From Monomorium pharaonis (Eukaryota; Arthropoda; Insecta; Hymenoptera; Formicidae): DNA of 64,000 nucleotides. The first letter of the stretch is position 1. Each line of letters begins with the position of its first letter. Shown here in pieces: positions 48,577 through 63,682 of the stretch. The notes under the pieces are model-generated. The model was not told the DNA's origin and ran no database searches. It worked only from the letters and a program-made list of their open reading frames with translations. The stretch spans positions 3,865,757 to 3,929,756 of the forward strand of contig NC_050472.1 in assembly GCF_013373865.1 (NCBI RefSeq). The letters are read 5' to 3'. Position numbers and translations under genes: made by a program.

Positions 48577-51500
48577 AGGGAGAGATAACTTGGTGGGAAT
48601 TGGAACGCACTCGCGCGCGGGTATCGCATGAGATGCGTTCCGCTCGCGCGGGCAGCTCCGCGCCGCGAGTTCTTCGTGCCAGAAATATTTCGACGGCGAC
48701 GCGGGGTGCCTCGTCGTCGTCGCCGCCGTCGTTAAACCAGGTGATCGCGCGCGATTAAATATAGGACGCCGAATACACCTATTCGCGCTCGCCCAATAAT
48801 TTCTGTTCGGGTTTCTTCGCGCGACACGAGCGAGACGCGCTTCCGGCGGTTTGATTATCGTCGGATCGATTCGGCTTCAATTGAAAGTCACCGGTCGTCT
48901 TCCGGTCGGGAACTGACGCGCGAAACGTCGTAAGAAGTAAATTCTGCAATTAAGAAACGCTCCGGTATCTGGCGCGATCGTTTACCTCGCGAGAAATCGC
49001 GCGTATCACGTACACGCATCTTCACGCATATCTTTACGTGTAACATGCTCCTCGCGTTCTCACGGGTGGTAATTCGCACTTTTTGTTACTTCCATTTCGC
49101 GTGTACAACGTTACATGTCAGGTGTTCATTCTTTCCTTAATAAACTGCTGTTTTTTTTCCACTTAATGAAACTTTGTGGAGAATCTATCTTGATCGTTTA
49201 ATGATAGACTGGAGATTCTATCTCCCTTCCTCTCCCTTAGAATACCACGAATGAAAACGAAATTGAGAAACATAATCGCTCATGTAATTCCTCAAACAGG
49301 AAAATAATAATGATCAATTGAACAAAGTCAAGAGAAAAGGAAAGTTTATTCTGCCAAACACAAAATACATCAAGTATGATAATTGTCTCAAATTATAACA
49401 AATATTGTTGACCATCTGTTATTTTTTTTACGACATGTCCGAACTTTTATTTCGGAATTTCGGGTCCTCGACTGCATCTTGAGAGAGCGACGAATGCCAC
49501 CGGAACCGGAAGCGTATTAATGAAACCGGATCTGGGACCTTTCCGTTGTTCGTGATCTGGAATTCTTTCGCTTTTTCGAGTCGCACTCGGCCTACAAAGA
49601 AGTCGCCGCTTAAATGTGGAACGCAAACGTTGATACTCCATTCGATGTTAATCCGAATTTATTGCGCCATCGTGGATTTATTACGGCGGGAAGGATTTAT
49701 GGATCGCGACGCCGAGCATCGGCACGATTTCCGGAATGAAAATTTCTCGGTCGCAGTGAGTTCCGAACGGTGACATCAGAGAATCTAGGGAATCGCGAAA
49801 TTTTTGGGACAAATCGAAATGCAAACGCTGAGAATTCGTGATCTCGATTAATCTTCTGCGTTAAAAATTTTAAACGCGTACGCAAAAAAAAAAGAGTGAA
49901 TGAAATTTATGAAATTTAAGATTTATTGCGGGACACAAGCTCCGTGACATTTCATATCTGTGAAACGTACTGATTCGTCGAGGATTTAATCCGTGGGACA
50001 AATAAATGCACCACGATGCCAAGAATTTCTAGAATGTGGGTTCGCAAAGCCGCACTTGAAGCCGGGATCTACGGATCCGTACAATTTGTAAATTTAAGAC
50101 TTGTGAAACGGTGTCGCGTATGTCCAAAGCGATTTATCCTGGAAAGATCATGGAATTTATAAAATGATACTTTTACAGTGAACGGTGATGCATTTGCAGA
50201 ATTATGATACGACGCACATTCTAAGCGGAGATCGTCGTAGATGAATTTCATTGTAATTTTTTTTTTTTTTTTTCTTTAACGTTAAACTCGCGATTCGTCG
50301 TTACGAGGAAAATATTGCATGCGCGATAACGATCGACGTGTTAACGTCGCCTATTTTTTTTCCATTCTTTCGCGCGACAGGTGACACGGCTGGTATTACT
50401 TCCGGCATTCTCCGACTCGGCTATCCTTGACAACAATTATCCGGATCACCGAGGAAGAAATGCTCTTAGTCACATGCGATTAGGTGCAATTGCACTTTGA
50501 CTCGTTACTCATCGCATTATTTTAACGCCAAACAACTCGCCGTTTCCCCCGTATCGCTCCTCTTCGTTAGGTAAACATCCGTTCATGCACACATTCTGCA
50601 TTCTTGCCGATATTCAGCGTCGTTTAACTTCGCGCGCAGAACTTCACGCCAGCTTCTCCCGCTATTTTGAGGAAGTTAAATCCTTCGACAAGCTCGAAAA
50701 GATATTTCAAAACAAACGCGAGAAATACATGTGATTTTGAGTAATTTAATATCGTGTAAGTTTAATAAATGTGTTTTGCAAACTTGATTTTTTAGTCTTT
50801 TAAAGAATTAAAGAAGATAGATTATAAATAAATGTATAGAGAAAAAGAGAAAATAAGTGGCAATGTCGAAAACATTGTGAAGCTTCCGTTAATAACCGCG
50901 AGTTTTTGTAATTCTTTGATATTTATAAGGAAGCTTCTTAAGAAAACAGAGAAAGAGAGGAGGCCATCTATGTTCTTCAGGGTTAAGTGGCTCTTAGAGC
51001 TCTCGTGGGTTTTTTGATGGCATCGACCAGCCTCAAAGCAATGAGTCATCGTTACCACGTGATACCCCTCTCGTTTTACTCCGGATTATCTGCGCATATT
51101 ATATAGGGTGTTTTTTGCCAACCTCACTTCCTTTCAATGACAGATATCATTGTTGCAGTTCGTAGAATATTGCAGAATGTTATATATTGTGAGACTAAAT
51201 CAACAATTTAAGCGCGATCGTGCATTAAAGGTGTCATCTCTTATTTATCTCTAGCTTCTCAAATAATTATATGTACATGAATATCTTAAATTATTCTATT
51301 TTTAATATTATATTTTTACTAACATTTTTCCAAATAACTTTGTTCTGCTACCTCTCTGTTTTATATTTATAAATCGTTAGTTGTGTGGTGATTTCTATTA
51401 TTATCTGTTATTAAAAGTGAGTTTAATCGAACGCATTCTGTATACGAGAAGTCAGTGTGCACCGAGAAACTTTTGCACTGCAACGTGATCACGTAACGTA

Positions 51501-54500
51501 TTTAATTTACAAGCTATTTTTATGAAGGAACCTATCGTGCGCCACGATGTATTTTTAATTACCCTTCCTATGGACGCACACCTCGAAGATCTCCCTCAGG
51601 AAATCTCCCGAATCATCGTCGGTCTTCGTGTTTCGAGCTTATCCGCGATGTCACCTCGCCTTTACCTGCACGTTAAACTTAACGAGAAAAAAGTTTTTAA
51701 TTTTCAAGAGAAATTCTATCCCGCAAATTTTTATCTTTACCAAAAATGTGTTTGCTTAGAGGAACCAGTGAATTGATTTGCATTTTTTTACAATTATATC
51801 TTACGATGGAAAAAATATTAACCAATTTATTAAACAAATATTATTTTCTTGGTTAGACTATATAAAATTTTGCAATAAATCTTTATTTAGGTAAATCTTT
51901 GATTTAACGCGATATAATCTCATTTCAAGATTTCCGTTTTGAAACTGGAGATATTGTCGAAACAAGAATATTCTTTTTTTCTGTGCATTTATGTAAGGTC
52001 GCTGTTCCGTTGCTGTGATGATTCTTGAATTTTCTTTCTTACATGACTTACGTGCGTTCACGTGTTACTCGATATATGTAGTTCATGAATGCGTTGGACT
52101 CGCTTCCCAGTCCGAGATGTAATTCGTTCTTTCAATTCTACGGTATGAATCACCGTCGTTTCCTCTCTCGCGTACTACGACGACACAACATTCCGGTATA
52201 GCGGACGTATTACGACATCCCGTTGCTCGTGTTCTAAGCAGACCTACAAACTTAACCGTTTCAGAATGTACGATGGTCTTCTTGATTTTTTTTCTGAAAT
52301 TACTGATTTTTTTTTTTAAGTTCGAAGATTTAACAATTTACAATCAATCTGATCTGATCGGCTACGAGACAAAAGTATTTCGCGCAAACTCGAAAGAATT
52401 TAATTTTTCAAAAACTTTGGCCCAGAAGTTGCATCTCTGGAAAAAATGCTATATCACTTAAATTTATTTCAATACTGATGACTGGTTTGCGCTTTTCCCT
52501 GTAACTTATTATTAATGTATTTTTGATTCGACGATGACAGAATCATCCGCCTCTTCGTGGTGCATCGAATGTACATCCGTTCATTCGTTTGGTTTTATCA
52601 GACAGACGGCTGATTCTCTTATCGGCTCACAGATTCACATGCACGTGCAATCCGTTGACGAGAGGACTATCCGCCTGACCGGGTCGTTCGTGATTTATCA
52701 TGTCCGATGCTAGTCGAACTAATAAAAAGAGATAAAAAAGACAACGATTGTTGTCTGTGCCCTGAATCTATCATAAATGATCAAACGCTACTTGGGAACT
52801 GTTTAAAAATAAGATTTACAGGAGTCTTGCGCTAGAGAGTACAAGTTAAATTTTTGTTTCTTTGATAAAATTATGTCGAGTTTATTATTAATTGTTTTTA
52901 AGTAATATACTGAAAATACTGAAAGAATGACAAATAAAGATAAGGCTTGAGTAATCGTTGCGTAAACTGGATAATCTCATACGGTTATGCTTGTCGAAGT
53001 CCGTTAGACGTCCGGTGATAATCTGTGTGGTAGATTCAAATGACAGATTAGAGATAAAAGGAAAAAGGGGGGAGGATAAATCGTAATTTTTTGCATCATT
53101 ATTTGTGATAAAATCGTAAAAAGAAATTAGATAGGTCGTCAATACTGGCATACCATTTTGTTTTTGAATAGGTTTTTTTAAACAAAAGCTAAACCAAACA
53201 TAAACTAGAAAATATCTTCTATAATCTATGATACAGCAGTTTTTATAATAATGCTATATAATAATTAATATTTTCGCGCAAAAAAATGAACATCTGCGAA
53301 ATGGTCCCCAAAACTGTTATAGTAGGCCGCAGTTTTCTTTCCTTTTTATTTAACGTGAATTATTTATACAAAATATATGAGTTAACGTGTATGAGGATTC
53401 CTAGAAGCCTTTCACTTTGAATATTTTTTTATAAAGCATTTTTTGTCGATTATATAAATATCTTAGGCTGTTGTACGAGATGCAATATGTAGCGTGACTA
53501 ATACGGAAGGTTATACTCGTTTTCAGATTTTATATAGAAAAAGTCATGAATGTATAAACTACGCATTTTTATTTCTTCAATTATCTAAGCAGATCATGTT
53601 TTTATCAGTATTAATATGCAATGTTTAATTTCCGTGAAATAATGAGGTACTGCTTTAAGAGTGATATGCCAATACTGGTGACCTTTCCATTTAATAATAT
53701 TTTTTTATAAAAAAGTGTTATTAATCCTATGGCTTGAATGGATTGGTGCTGAATAAAAATTTTTGGTATTGTGATTCTTTGAAAGAGAGAGAAGTACAAA
53801 TCAGAATTATTATATTTATCTAGAAAAAGAGATTAAAAATTAATAATTTAAAAGGAATTTGCATATGTTGTGTTGCGTATTGAAAATAAAATTGAACAAA
53901 TGTGATCATCGTTATTTATTAAATTTATAAAATATTTTGTATTGAGTCGTCATTAATGTCATTTAATATTGCAATATTCACAGGCTTTACGTAACGTACT
54001 TTTACTAGATAGCAGTGTATCCGCATCGATCGTCGATGCCCAAAGGGCACCTGATATTCTATTTCATGACAAATCTCTCTTTCATGTCGGAAATAGACCT
54101 TTTTGCACGGGTTTCCATGGAAATGCGATTTTCCACGTGCGAGTGCAGCATTCTTGTAACGTAGGCTTTTGTTGCAGGTTTTATCAAGTCATGTACATGT
54201 ACTATATCGATTGAGCACTTATTCGACTCAATTGAGAAAAACACTTCACTCTTGATAACTCCGATAGATTTTTCTTCTTTTTTTTTTCCCTATAATCTTG
54301 ACCACTTTTTCTTTCGCAGCATTAAAAGCGCAGAATTAATTATAAATGCAATAATCACATAGCTATACTATAATTGCATTGCAGACTGCGCTATTACTAT
54401 GACAATAACGAACAAAAAAGAAATAGATGTCACGCGTTTCTTAATAGAAAAGAAATTTTAATCTCTTCTCTTCGTATCCCGCCATCTTGTTGAAGGTTTA

Positions 54501-55729
54501 GGATCTATTTTTTCTTATTGTCCAGGAAAACCTGACAATACGAAGAAAAAATACATTTACCTGAATGTTTCCGCAAGACAAGACTAGCAGCTGGTCAATT
54601 CGAAAATGCGTTGTTGTATACCAGGAATGTTTGTTTTTCTCTCAAAATGACATGGAGTTTCTCTAAAGAAAATCCACGGGATAAAAAAAGCTTAATGATT
54701 TCTTAAGAGTTTTGAAGAGAAACAGAAAAAGGGAAATTCTTTCGTTTGCTCTCTTTTCTCGGAGGAGGAGGGGGAGGTCAAGGGTATCGTTCCGTTAGTT
54801 ACCGGATGCTGTACCCTGCTCTTCTCGGAACATTCCCAAGGATAAAAGCACTTTAGTCGCGCGCACGTGACTCGGAAAGGGAAAAGGTCGTCCTGTCTCC
54901 GGAACAGACGTGTCGATCCGAGGCGAACGAGGCCAGTCGCGTTTCGTGAGTGGATACGCAATATCGTGTAATCATCGTCGTCAACGTTGGTGTCGTCGTC
55001 GTCGTAGTATCTGGCTTCTAAACGCGCGTCGGTGTGCGAGACCTATTCTTCCCGACCTCTCTCCGGGGACACGCGACAAAGGGAACCGGGCGACATTGAA
55101 ATGCGCCGCAGTTGGCCGTGCTTTGTGCATCGCGTGTTGCATCCTCCCTCGGTGTATCGTGTCTCAACTTGTCCCCACTCGACGACCGCTCTGACCCGCT
55201 CAACACCGACGCTAGTTTCCCGTTTTTTTTCTTATCACCGTTATCTTCCGCATTAAAAAAAAAAAAAACGTGAAAGTTATCGCCGAAATTGTCGCGTAAG
55301 CCCGAGAGAAACACTTTGTTGCATCGCGCGATTTTATATTTTGGAAACTACGGCGCGACATTTCGAGAGGCATCTAAGACACATGGCTAAATGATCATAA
55401 GAACCCTTCGAACCTTATACCCTTTCGAAAACTTGGAGTATAAATTGCATTTGTCAAGATAAGCAATTTTAGAACGTTGTATCTTCGGGATGGAAAAATT
55501 TTTATCTTGAAGGATTTCACTTCAAACTTTGGATCTTGCAATCTATAACGTAAACAATTTTGGAGATTTGCAATCTTTATCTTTTATAGTTTGCTCCTCC
55601 CTTTTTTCGAACTTTTGATAAACACATTTGAGATTACGCTCGCGTACCGAAAGCGCGAAAAAGCTTTCGCGAACATTCCAAACTTGGGGCCCGACGCTTC
55701 CCTGACGTCGCATTCTTTTCTGATTCCAG

Positions 55730-58700
55730 CCGACACAATGTCCGTGGATAAGGAGGAATTAGTGCAGCGTGCGAAGCTTGCCGAGCAGGCGGAAAGGTAC
55801 GACGACATGGCGTCCGCGATGAAGGCGGTCACCGAGACGGGAGTCGAGCTGTCGAACGAGGAGAGGAACCTGCTCTCGGTGGCGTACAAGAATGTCGTAG
55901 GGGCGAGACGTAGTTCGTGGCGGGTAATCTCCTCCATCGAGCAGAAGACCGAAGGCTCCGAACGTAAACAGCAGATGGCCAAGGAATACCGGGAAAAGGT
56001 CGAGAAGGAATTGCGCGAGATCTGCTACGATGTATTGGTAAGTGAATAATACACCCTGGCCGCTTTCTCCCGTCCTAAAACCCAACCGAGCACCGGTTCG
56101 CCCTTTTCTTTTCTCGCTTCGGCGAGTATTGTAATACGCCTGAAGGGAACAACGGTTAGACGGAAAAAAGACGTTCGGTCTTGTATTCAGAAAGTGATAC
56201 GTTAATTTTATCTATGAAAACGCGCGCTCGTCATCGCGATATTTATTAATGGAAGAATATTAATTACTCCATCGATTCGTTTGGCGAGGTAATCTCATTT
56301 TACCGTCGCGACGCATTTGTATTATAATAATGAATTGAATGTTTGCATCTCTGATTAAATTTGCTTTCCCTTGGGGTGTAGATATGCGTTTGTTTGAAAA
56401 GAAAGCGAAGAATTTGCATTTCTCTCTTTGCTCTGATCGTGACGTTCTCGTTACGTCGTATGCGCAATTCGCGTGTGTCGCCCGGCTTATTGTGTCGTTC
56501 GTCAGGGTATTGATCGAAGTAGCTTTAGACAAGAAAACCGAGGCTTGGGCGATAGGAGATGAGACGAGCATTGAAATGGAGGAAAAGCATCGCGTTCTCT
56601 CGGAAAAGTAGGAGGGGAAAAAACCTGCGAATTGTGTTTGCCGAAGAGTAAACGTGTTTGAACAAATGTCTTGGCGCAACCCAGATGATGGAAGACTGGC
56701 TTTTAACGTTCCTCTCCGATAATTCATCGATGAAATTTTGAGGACGCGCGAGAAACGAGACGAATGGAGTCTCATTTTTGTACTGAAAAGGGAATTAACG
56801 ATTTCCATTGTTTTTCAATACTGTTTTTTTTTTCTCTGATTTTTCTTTGCGTATTAAAATCTCGTTGTTGCGTATCGGAACGATTTTCTCGATGTTCTCG
56901 CTACGCGAATTGACGGACAATCGAGTCGAGAGTTATTTTTGGACAATACTTTGACGCTGGCCATCACGCTCGCGATTAAAGTAATAAGGTTAATTGAGTC
57001 GACTCGGTGGTCTTGATGAGGCAAACTTCAGCGCAACAGTTTAGGCAGATCTCTCTCCTTTGAGCTGCTCCATAGCTTTTGTATTTGATTCAACGTTTAC
57101 GATAAACAGTCCGTTAATAGTGCATGAGTCACAATTTTTAAGTTGCCTTTACGTATTGATTGTCATTCTTCATATCTCTTGAGAAAACATTCCGATAAGA
57201 ATTTTAGGCTCATTAGAAGATCTCGAGTAAATAGATAACATGATTGTCCTGTGACGAAATAAGCTTGGAGTAATATAAAATTTTAGTGTAAAAGTAAACG
57301 TTAAGAATACGAGAAGATGTATTTGATTTTTAACTGTTAATTTGTATTGTATGAATTTACTTTAGTAATTTACATGTTATATTACAATTCGCATTTTGTG
57401 TTAGGCAGCCCTGGTTGACAACAATTCTCAATTTCTTCTATCTTTGTGTATTTTTATCGCATATTAATTTCACGTAATAATTTCGATCTTCGATCCCACA
57501 ATGAATGATCAACACTCATGCATTTGTGGGAGCTCGGCTTGTTCATTCGTTTATCTGGGAACGTTAATTTACGAAAGAATCGGATTCCTGCTCGTACGTT
57601 GCTCGAAATTAATTTCGCGGAGGCGCGCGCACGTGTTTTCTCACACGAATTCGCAATATCGTATTTCAGACGGTTGGCACTATCGCAAGCTTCCGCACCG
57701 GGTAGTGCGGGCTCTATATCGTGACGATGTGTCAGTTTTATCGCGCATTCTTGTCCCGTGGCTAATAACGGTGTAAATCAATTCTCAGGATGAGGAAAAT
57801 CGCGAAAATAACGCACGCTACGCACAAACACACACACACATTTATTTGCCATTAAGTTATTTTAAATAAAAGATTTAATGTCATTTTAAATTTTATAATT
57901 TTTATATGTAAAATTATTATACAACGTTTATTGCAAGGATATTTTTTAGTGTTACTATTAAAATATTTTAGATTTTAAATAATTAAATTTTATTTCTAGC
58001 GATTAGATTTTAATATAAATAGCTGGAGTGTGTGAAGAAAGCTTAAGATTGCGAGACTAATCTCTATATTACGTATCTTTATATAGGTAGAAAGTTAACT
58101 CGCAAAGTAGTATTTATGCTAATGTTTCTTGCTGTATATTTAAGATAATCGGTCTACGCGCATTGAATCTTTGACAGTTTTATCACGCTATTAGATATCT
58201 TTCACCACGGTGCAGCTAATGGACACTTATTCATATACATCAACATTCGTATTTACCTTAAATAAATGTAATCTTAATTTTTATGTATATGTACACACGA
58301 TATGTATATTTTTTAAAAATATTAAAAATTTTAAAATATTGATAGTGATATACAAATATCTTTATTACGTTAGCGAATAAGAACATTTAAATATTTATTT
58401 GTATATTATAAGCTTTTCAAATTAAAATTTTCAAAAGATATCGATCGTTTGGTTTCATCTTTTACTATCTTCGCGTCATTAATTTCGAACTTTATAATAC
58501 TTAGGGATTTTCTACTTAGAATTTTATAATTGCTCGAGGCTTTTCCTTTTATTTATATCAATAAAAAAGACAAAATAAAACTGCGTAGACACTGGCGAGT
58601 CTGCTGTCGCCTCTTCCACCTTTGAACGTGCTGCGGGGCCAAGTCTACAGATCTTGAAGTAGAGGCCATTCTACAGTAGTGTAAACATGATTGTAAGTGA

Positions 58701-61700
58701 TTGTGAAGTATTGTAAGGCGCACTTGTATTATTTATCTCTAAGGTAAATTAACTTTAATCTTTATTTCTCTTATTTAAAAAAATAAAGAATACGAAAAAC
58801 TTAAATCGAAATTAAAGTTAATTTGGCAGGAATGTTGATAGAAAAATGAATGTACAGTCCGCCTTACAATATTTTATGAATACGCAAGTGCTATTGCAGA
58901 ATGTCCTTGAGAGATTGGACACGTCTGAAATTTCACGGATAAACGCTTAAATTAAAACAAGACAGACACATGCGTCTGTCGCATTTTATCCTGAGAACCG
59001 CGTCTTGAATAACAGATCAATCAAAAGTTGCGTCTAAAAACGGCGTGCAATTTTTTTACTCGATTATCTCTGAGCGAAGCGCCGAGGATATTCCGTTCCC
59101 CTTTCCGCGCCGGTGCAGCCGTCGCGATGTTTCCTGTTCTCCATACATAGACGACAAGAGCCCCGGAAAGGTGACGGAGAGAAAATTTATGTGCCGTTGA
59201 GTAACCGGCGCTCGTCCAAAGGGGGTCGCGCTCCGAGAATTGCGATGGGCGGGAATCGATAAACAAGTAATTTCGCATAATTACGTACGATGATTTCATC
59301 CTCACGTGAGTTCTTTATCCTGGAACGTTCTCCTACGCGCATAGAATTCCATAATACACCCGATACTTGGATACTTATTGTCTTTCCCTGCTGCTCGCAC
59401 TTCTTTCTGCGACAATTTTATTTTACGGTACTGTCTTACAAATTAAAAAAGTGTATGAAACACATGACCTAAATACGTCCAAGTGATTGTGTTATTTGTA
59501 ACAAATAAATAAGATCAACAATAACTTGAGAGAGTAAAAGAAAAGATTAAATTTATAATGAAAAGCTGCCGTCGATTTACAGGGAGCAACTGCTCTTTCA
59601 CATCGGGATTTGACGTGATTCCAATCGTCAGAAAGTTTCTTCGACTTTTTAACAAGCGCCTTTGTCGAAGAAATCGGAAGCGTTAACTTTGCCCGAAACA
59701 TACTTAACTGTGTTCGTTAGCGATTTATTACTGCGCCGTCGTCCAGCGACGCGATAACGAAGCGAGGAAATGCAACTACGAAAATAACCGCTTTATGCAT
59801 TGCGAAGTCATTAGCATAGCGTGTTTCATCGAAAGCATTGACACGAATTTCTCCAGCCCTGTTAGACCTCCTCCCTATTGAAGCGTTAATTTATTCCAAG
59901 TAACAACGCAAAATAATTTGACTTGTAGAAAGCGTTACAGTTATTATAGAAAATATTTCCAACTTTGACTAGTCCACTTTGCAACGTGTTGCAAAGTATT
60001 TTCCATTCAACAAAAAGAATCGCGTCGTAACTTGTACATGGAAGTTTCCAAGCGTTAGATTAATACGGGAGTCAGACTTTTTTTTCCGTTCCATTCGTGT
60101 AAAACGTTCGCTAAACAAAATGTCTTTATTTTTTTATTATTTTCAGCAATTAAATTTCCGAAATATTAAATTTTCGCGGAATGCAATTCTGTTCGAGTTA
60201 ATTGGAAAGCGTTCTCGTTGCTTATTGCGATTCTTAGCGCGTTAAACGATGACGCATTTAAGGCGACTTCCTTCCTAACATGATAAAGGAATTAATTTGG
60301 TTGCGGGCAGGCATCCCGTTATAATAAAGTGTCAACGCGAAGGGAACGAGATGAGATTTCGTACACCTCGGGGTGCCTCGCGTCTCGAGCGTCGAAACTC
60401 GTTTTGCGTGCAATACCCGTTTTGTCCTCCGCGCCCGGGATCGCCTTACGATTCTTAGTTGACAACCTTCCACACGCACGCACGTTTTCTTGCTCTGGAT
60501 CTCCGGAAGGTGAAGACCATCCTCCGGATTGGATTTCACACGGGTCAATTACGGGTTACCTGCGCGCCTCGTGTATTTTTATATCTGCACTCGTGTAAAA
60601 GCGACGAAAGTCCTCTCGTTTCCTTTTTTCCCCCGTAAAATAATCCACGCGTCGTCACGTAATTCTTCAGCCTTTGAAATAATTGGTCCTCATTCGATTA
60701 AGCTGTCCGCGACTTATTTACGAGCGATGTGAATAAAAGTCGGTTAAAAGGTAACCTCGTTACGCTTTTCGTTTTAAAGTCTAGTAAAAAAATAACCTGT
60801 TTTTCCGTTTTATTGATAATCATTTAGGAATTGTTTAATTTCTTTTAACTTTCATCGTTCCTCGAGTCTCAATCTGCCCCTTGGGACACTTTTTATTCTC
60901 ATAGAGACTCACGGTGAGATATTAAAGCACGACCTTTTCGAAACTTCGTCGCTCGAAAGCTCATGAAACTCATTAAACTCTGCGAATTATAATCTACCTG
61001 ACGCTTTTTGCGACACGCGCCTCGAGATTCCATTCGATCTCCGTTCTCGTTACGTGGGTGATATTTTCCAGTATCCGGAAATAAGCGGAAACGGAAGAGG
61101 AAGTGCCGGGCACGCCTGTTCAGACGAACGTACCACGGGCCACCGGAAATGGCCTGTTCCGCCGCCGTAATAGGGAGACCCTTTTTCTTCAAAGGAATTA
61201 AATTCGCCCGAGGCTGCTTTCTTTATGGAAAGAGGAAAAAAAGCACCGTCTTGTTTCGATGTTTGAATAACACGGTGACACGGTGATATATAACAAGTGA
61301 CCCATTTGTTTCTCGTTGGGTAACTTTAAATCTCGTGTTGTTCTCAGATTTCTTGACGGAAGAAATAATTATTGCGTTTTAAACATGTATTAGAGAAAGA
61401 AGCATTCGCAATTGTTCGTTAAATACGTATACGATATGTTCGGTTGTTTGGAATTAAACGAGTTTGTGTTTCCTCTTGTAACGTTGCATACGTAAGTCGA
61501 CAGACGTGTCCGGATTGCTTTTAATTGAAGAGCTGTTTAGGGTTCTCCATTAATTTGCTGGGCGCGCGAAGGTCCATTCGAAGGCAAGCGCGCGCTAATT
61601 GCAAACGGGGAAAGGGGGCCTCGTGATTTGAGGAGCCGCACGTCAAACGGCGAAACTGGAGCAAGGCTCCAGCTGAAACATAATCGCCGGACGATCGGGG

Positions 61701-63682
61701 TCCCGTTCTCGTGCTCCTATACACGTCACCGTGAACGTGGCACTATTGTATTGCACCTTGACGTAGCCGCACGCCGCCGGTTTCGCTGCGGTTTTAATAA
61801 AGCCAAGTTATTTCTAACTCGATGGACGCAGAGGAGAGGAGGAGAACGCGTGAAAGTCAGTTGTCGTCGTTGTCGCCGCCGTCGTCGTTTCAAATATATA
61901 ATTGTCGTGAAACAAAACGGCTTTAAAGATAAACCGGAGATAGCGCGAAGGGGAGGGGAGGGGCAACAAATGGGATAAAAAAAAAGAATATGCAGAAATA
62001 ATGTACAGAGAATATCGAGAGCGAATGCAATTCAGTGCAAGAATTTCCGAAGTGGTATACGCTTCAAGAGCGAAACGATCGATTTAAGAGCAGGAATTTA
62101 GATCGAAATCGCGACGTTTGCTGCGAACAGTCGATTTCACTGACGACGACGCGGTTTCTCGTTGAGCTTCCGAAGAAGAAACGCATCTCGATAATTTACA
62201 GCCGCGATTTTGTCGTAAAGTCGCCGAGGCGCTTGATTAAAATTAATAAACGCGTAGGAATAAATGAGAGAGAACTTCGAGAGCGACTCGCAAACCGGTC
62301 TCTCTTGTTGACGAAGTTCGCGATACGTGAGAGAGAGAGAGAAAGAGAAAGCCGGTGAAACCCGATGACGTACGGTCGCGGCTATCTCCTTTTTTTTTTC
62401 CTCCACCTTCATTGCAACGCGGGTCGCGCGCTTGATTGTGCGGCGTAACTTATGATGATGAACGGCGCGTCCGCGCATCGAAAGGCAACGATTTGAGGTG
62501 ACGGCTTTTCGAGGCTCGTCACGCGCGACGATAAGATAACCGTAGCTGTTAAATTAGAATCTTGAGGCCCCGAGCGCGTTCGTTTACCTCACTCGAAGCG
62601 CGCGACAGCGAAAACGGCATCTATTTCCAAAAATATACGTGCAGTCGTTATATAACTTGCGTTCTTTTTAAAATTTTTTTTTTTTTTTTAGGGGGGGGGT
62701 GTTGTATCGTTTACCGGCTATTGTCGAAAGTCGGCAAGTTACAACGGTGACGTAACAGCAATCGGGGGCGAATTCTCGTTTGTCTCCCTTCGCCGATCGC
62801 GACGGTCGATGTGCGTTAAGTTTGCGTTAAGACGCAATAAATATCGCCGCGCTATTTGCACGCGAGTTTTGCGCATGCAAAGTTGGTCGGCCAATACTGC
62901 TCTTACGTCATTAGTAGACACTCGGTTGGGATGAATGTGCGTAGCGTGAAACAACTCGTCATTGACCGGCGCATTGCGCATCAATTCCACGCTATTGTCT
63001 ACATTAATGCGATCACGCTTGTAGAGACGCTTCATTGACCGATGGCAATTAATAATTTATTTATTAGTCTAAATTGTAATCTTACAAAATTTATTTTTGA
63101 AAATATCTTAGTTATAAATGTACATATATAATTACATATGTATAATATAATGTAATTTATGCATTCTTTTATTTTGATTGCGTGAAGCTTGAGATTTCTG
63201 TTTTGCCGTGTATGGATCGGGGATCGTGAATCACATCGCGAGAATAAGTTAATTCATCATGAAATATGATCTAATCGCAATAGCGTGATTTGGATAAGAG
63301 AATTATTTGATTAGTGGAGTAAGATATACGCGAAAGATATGACACAATTTCGCTATCTCGAAAATTATTTCCTTTGTGACACTATACGTTCCATTTTTGT
63401 TTAGTCATCTGTCAAAGTACACGAAGCACGGGAGAGTAAGTTGAAAGTTAAGCAAAAGCCAACTCGACTTCCCTCTCTTTGCATCAATTTTATTTATTTT
63501 CTTTTTTTAAATCTCTGAGCTGCTTTTATTTATTTGTTGTGTATTTACGTCTTTACAGGGACTCCTGGATAAGTTCCTGATCTCCAAGGCTAGCAATGCC
63601 GAGAGCAAAGTATTCTACCTCAAGATGAAGGGTGACTACTACAGGTATCTCGCAGAAGTCGCCACCGGTGAAACCAGAAATA
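55730..63682 (+). CDS. 14-3-3zeta: 14-3-3 zeta, phosphoserine-binding adaptor (first two coding exons, 3' partial)
   Basis: 14-3-3 proteins are dimeric cytosolic adaptors that bind phosphoserine/threonine motifs in Raf, Foxo and many other partners. The first coding exon is 55730-56037 with the ATG at 55738 eight bases after the acceptor. The second is 63559-63682. Together they encode residues 1-141. Residues 43-58 (RNLLSVAYKNVVGARR) are 14-3-3 signature 1. K51, R58, R129 and Y130 correspond to the phosphate-binding K49, R56, R127 and Y128 of human zeta, and S60 to its dimer-regulating S58. Exon 2 begins GLLDKFLISKASNAESKVFY and ends at a GTACGT donor in phase 1. The remaining C-terminal residues lie beyond the window. 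An in-frame open extension upstream of the ATG is intronic. Confidence 0.95.
56038..63558 (+). other. 14-3-3 zeta intron between coding exons
   Basis: This 7.5-kb intron separates codons 100 and 101. It runs from a GTAAGT donor to the acceptor TCTTTACAG. I see no further exon of the gene inside it and no other gene. CpG-rich blocks at about 59.0-59.3, 60.3-60.7, 61.6-62.4 and 62.5-63.0 kb give spurious open frames on both strands. The stretch 57.8-58.6 kb is strongly AT-rich. Confidence 0.8.

Larger units (their letters stand above)
37645..55729 (+). other. second half of the proposed 5' intron of 14-3-3 zeta
   Basis: No protein-coding exon could be supported. CpG-rich blocks lie at about 37.7-38.5, 39.2-39.7, 40.3-40.8, 43.6-45.8, 46.1-46.3, 47.9-48.9 and 54.7-55.2 kb, and AT-rich DNA lies between them. 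The 44.4-45.8 kb block and the 54.86-55.0 kb block are possible alternative promoters (the latter has an AGTCGCGTTTC then GTGAGT donor at about 54944). A foldback element at 45850-46115 and simple repeats are listed separately. 49.1-54.7 kb is mostly AT-rich and featureless. Confidence 0.45.

Noticed and set aside
55591..55737. in-frame extension of the 14-3-3 frame upstream of its ATG
   Set aside because: It lies before a clear acceptor (GATTCCAG at 55729), the family starts at the ATG at 55738, and the extension has no methionine start.
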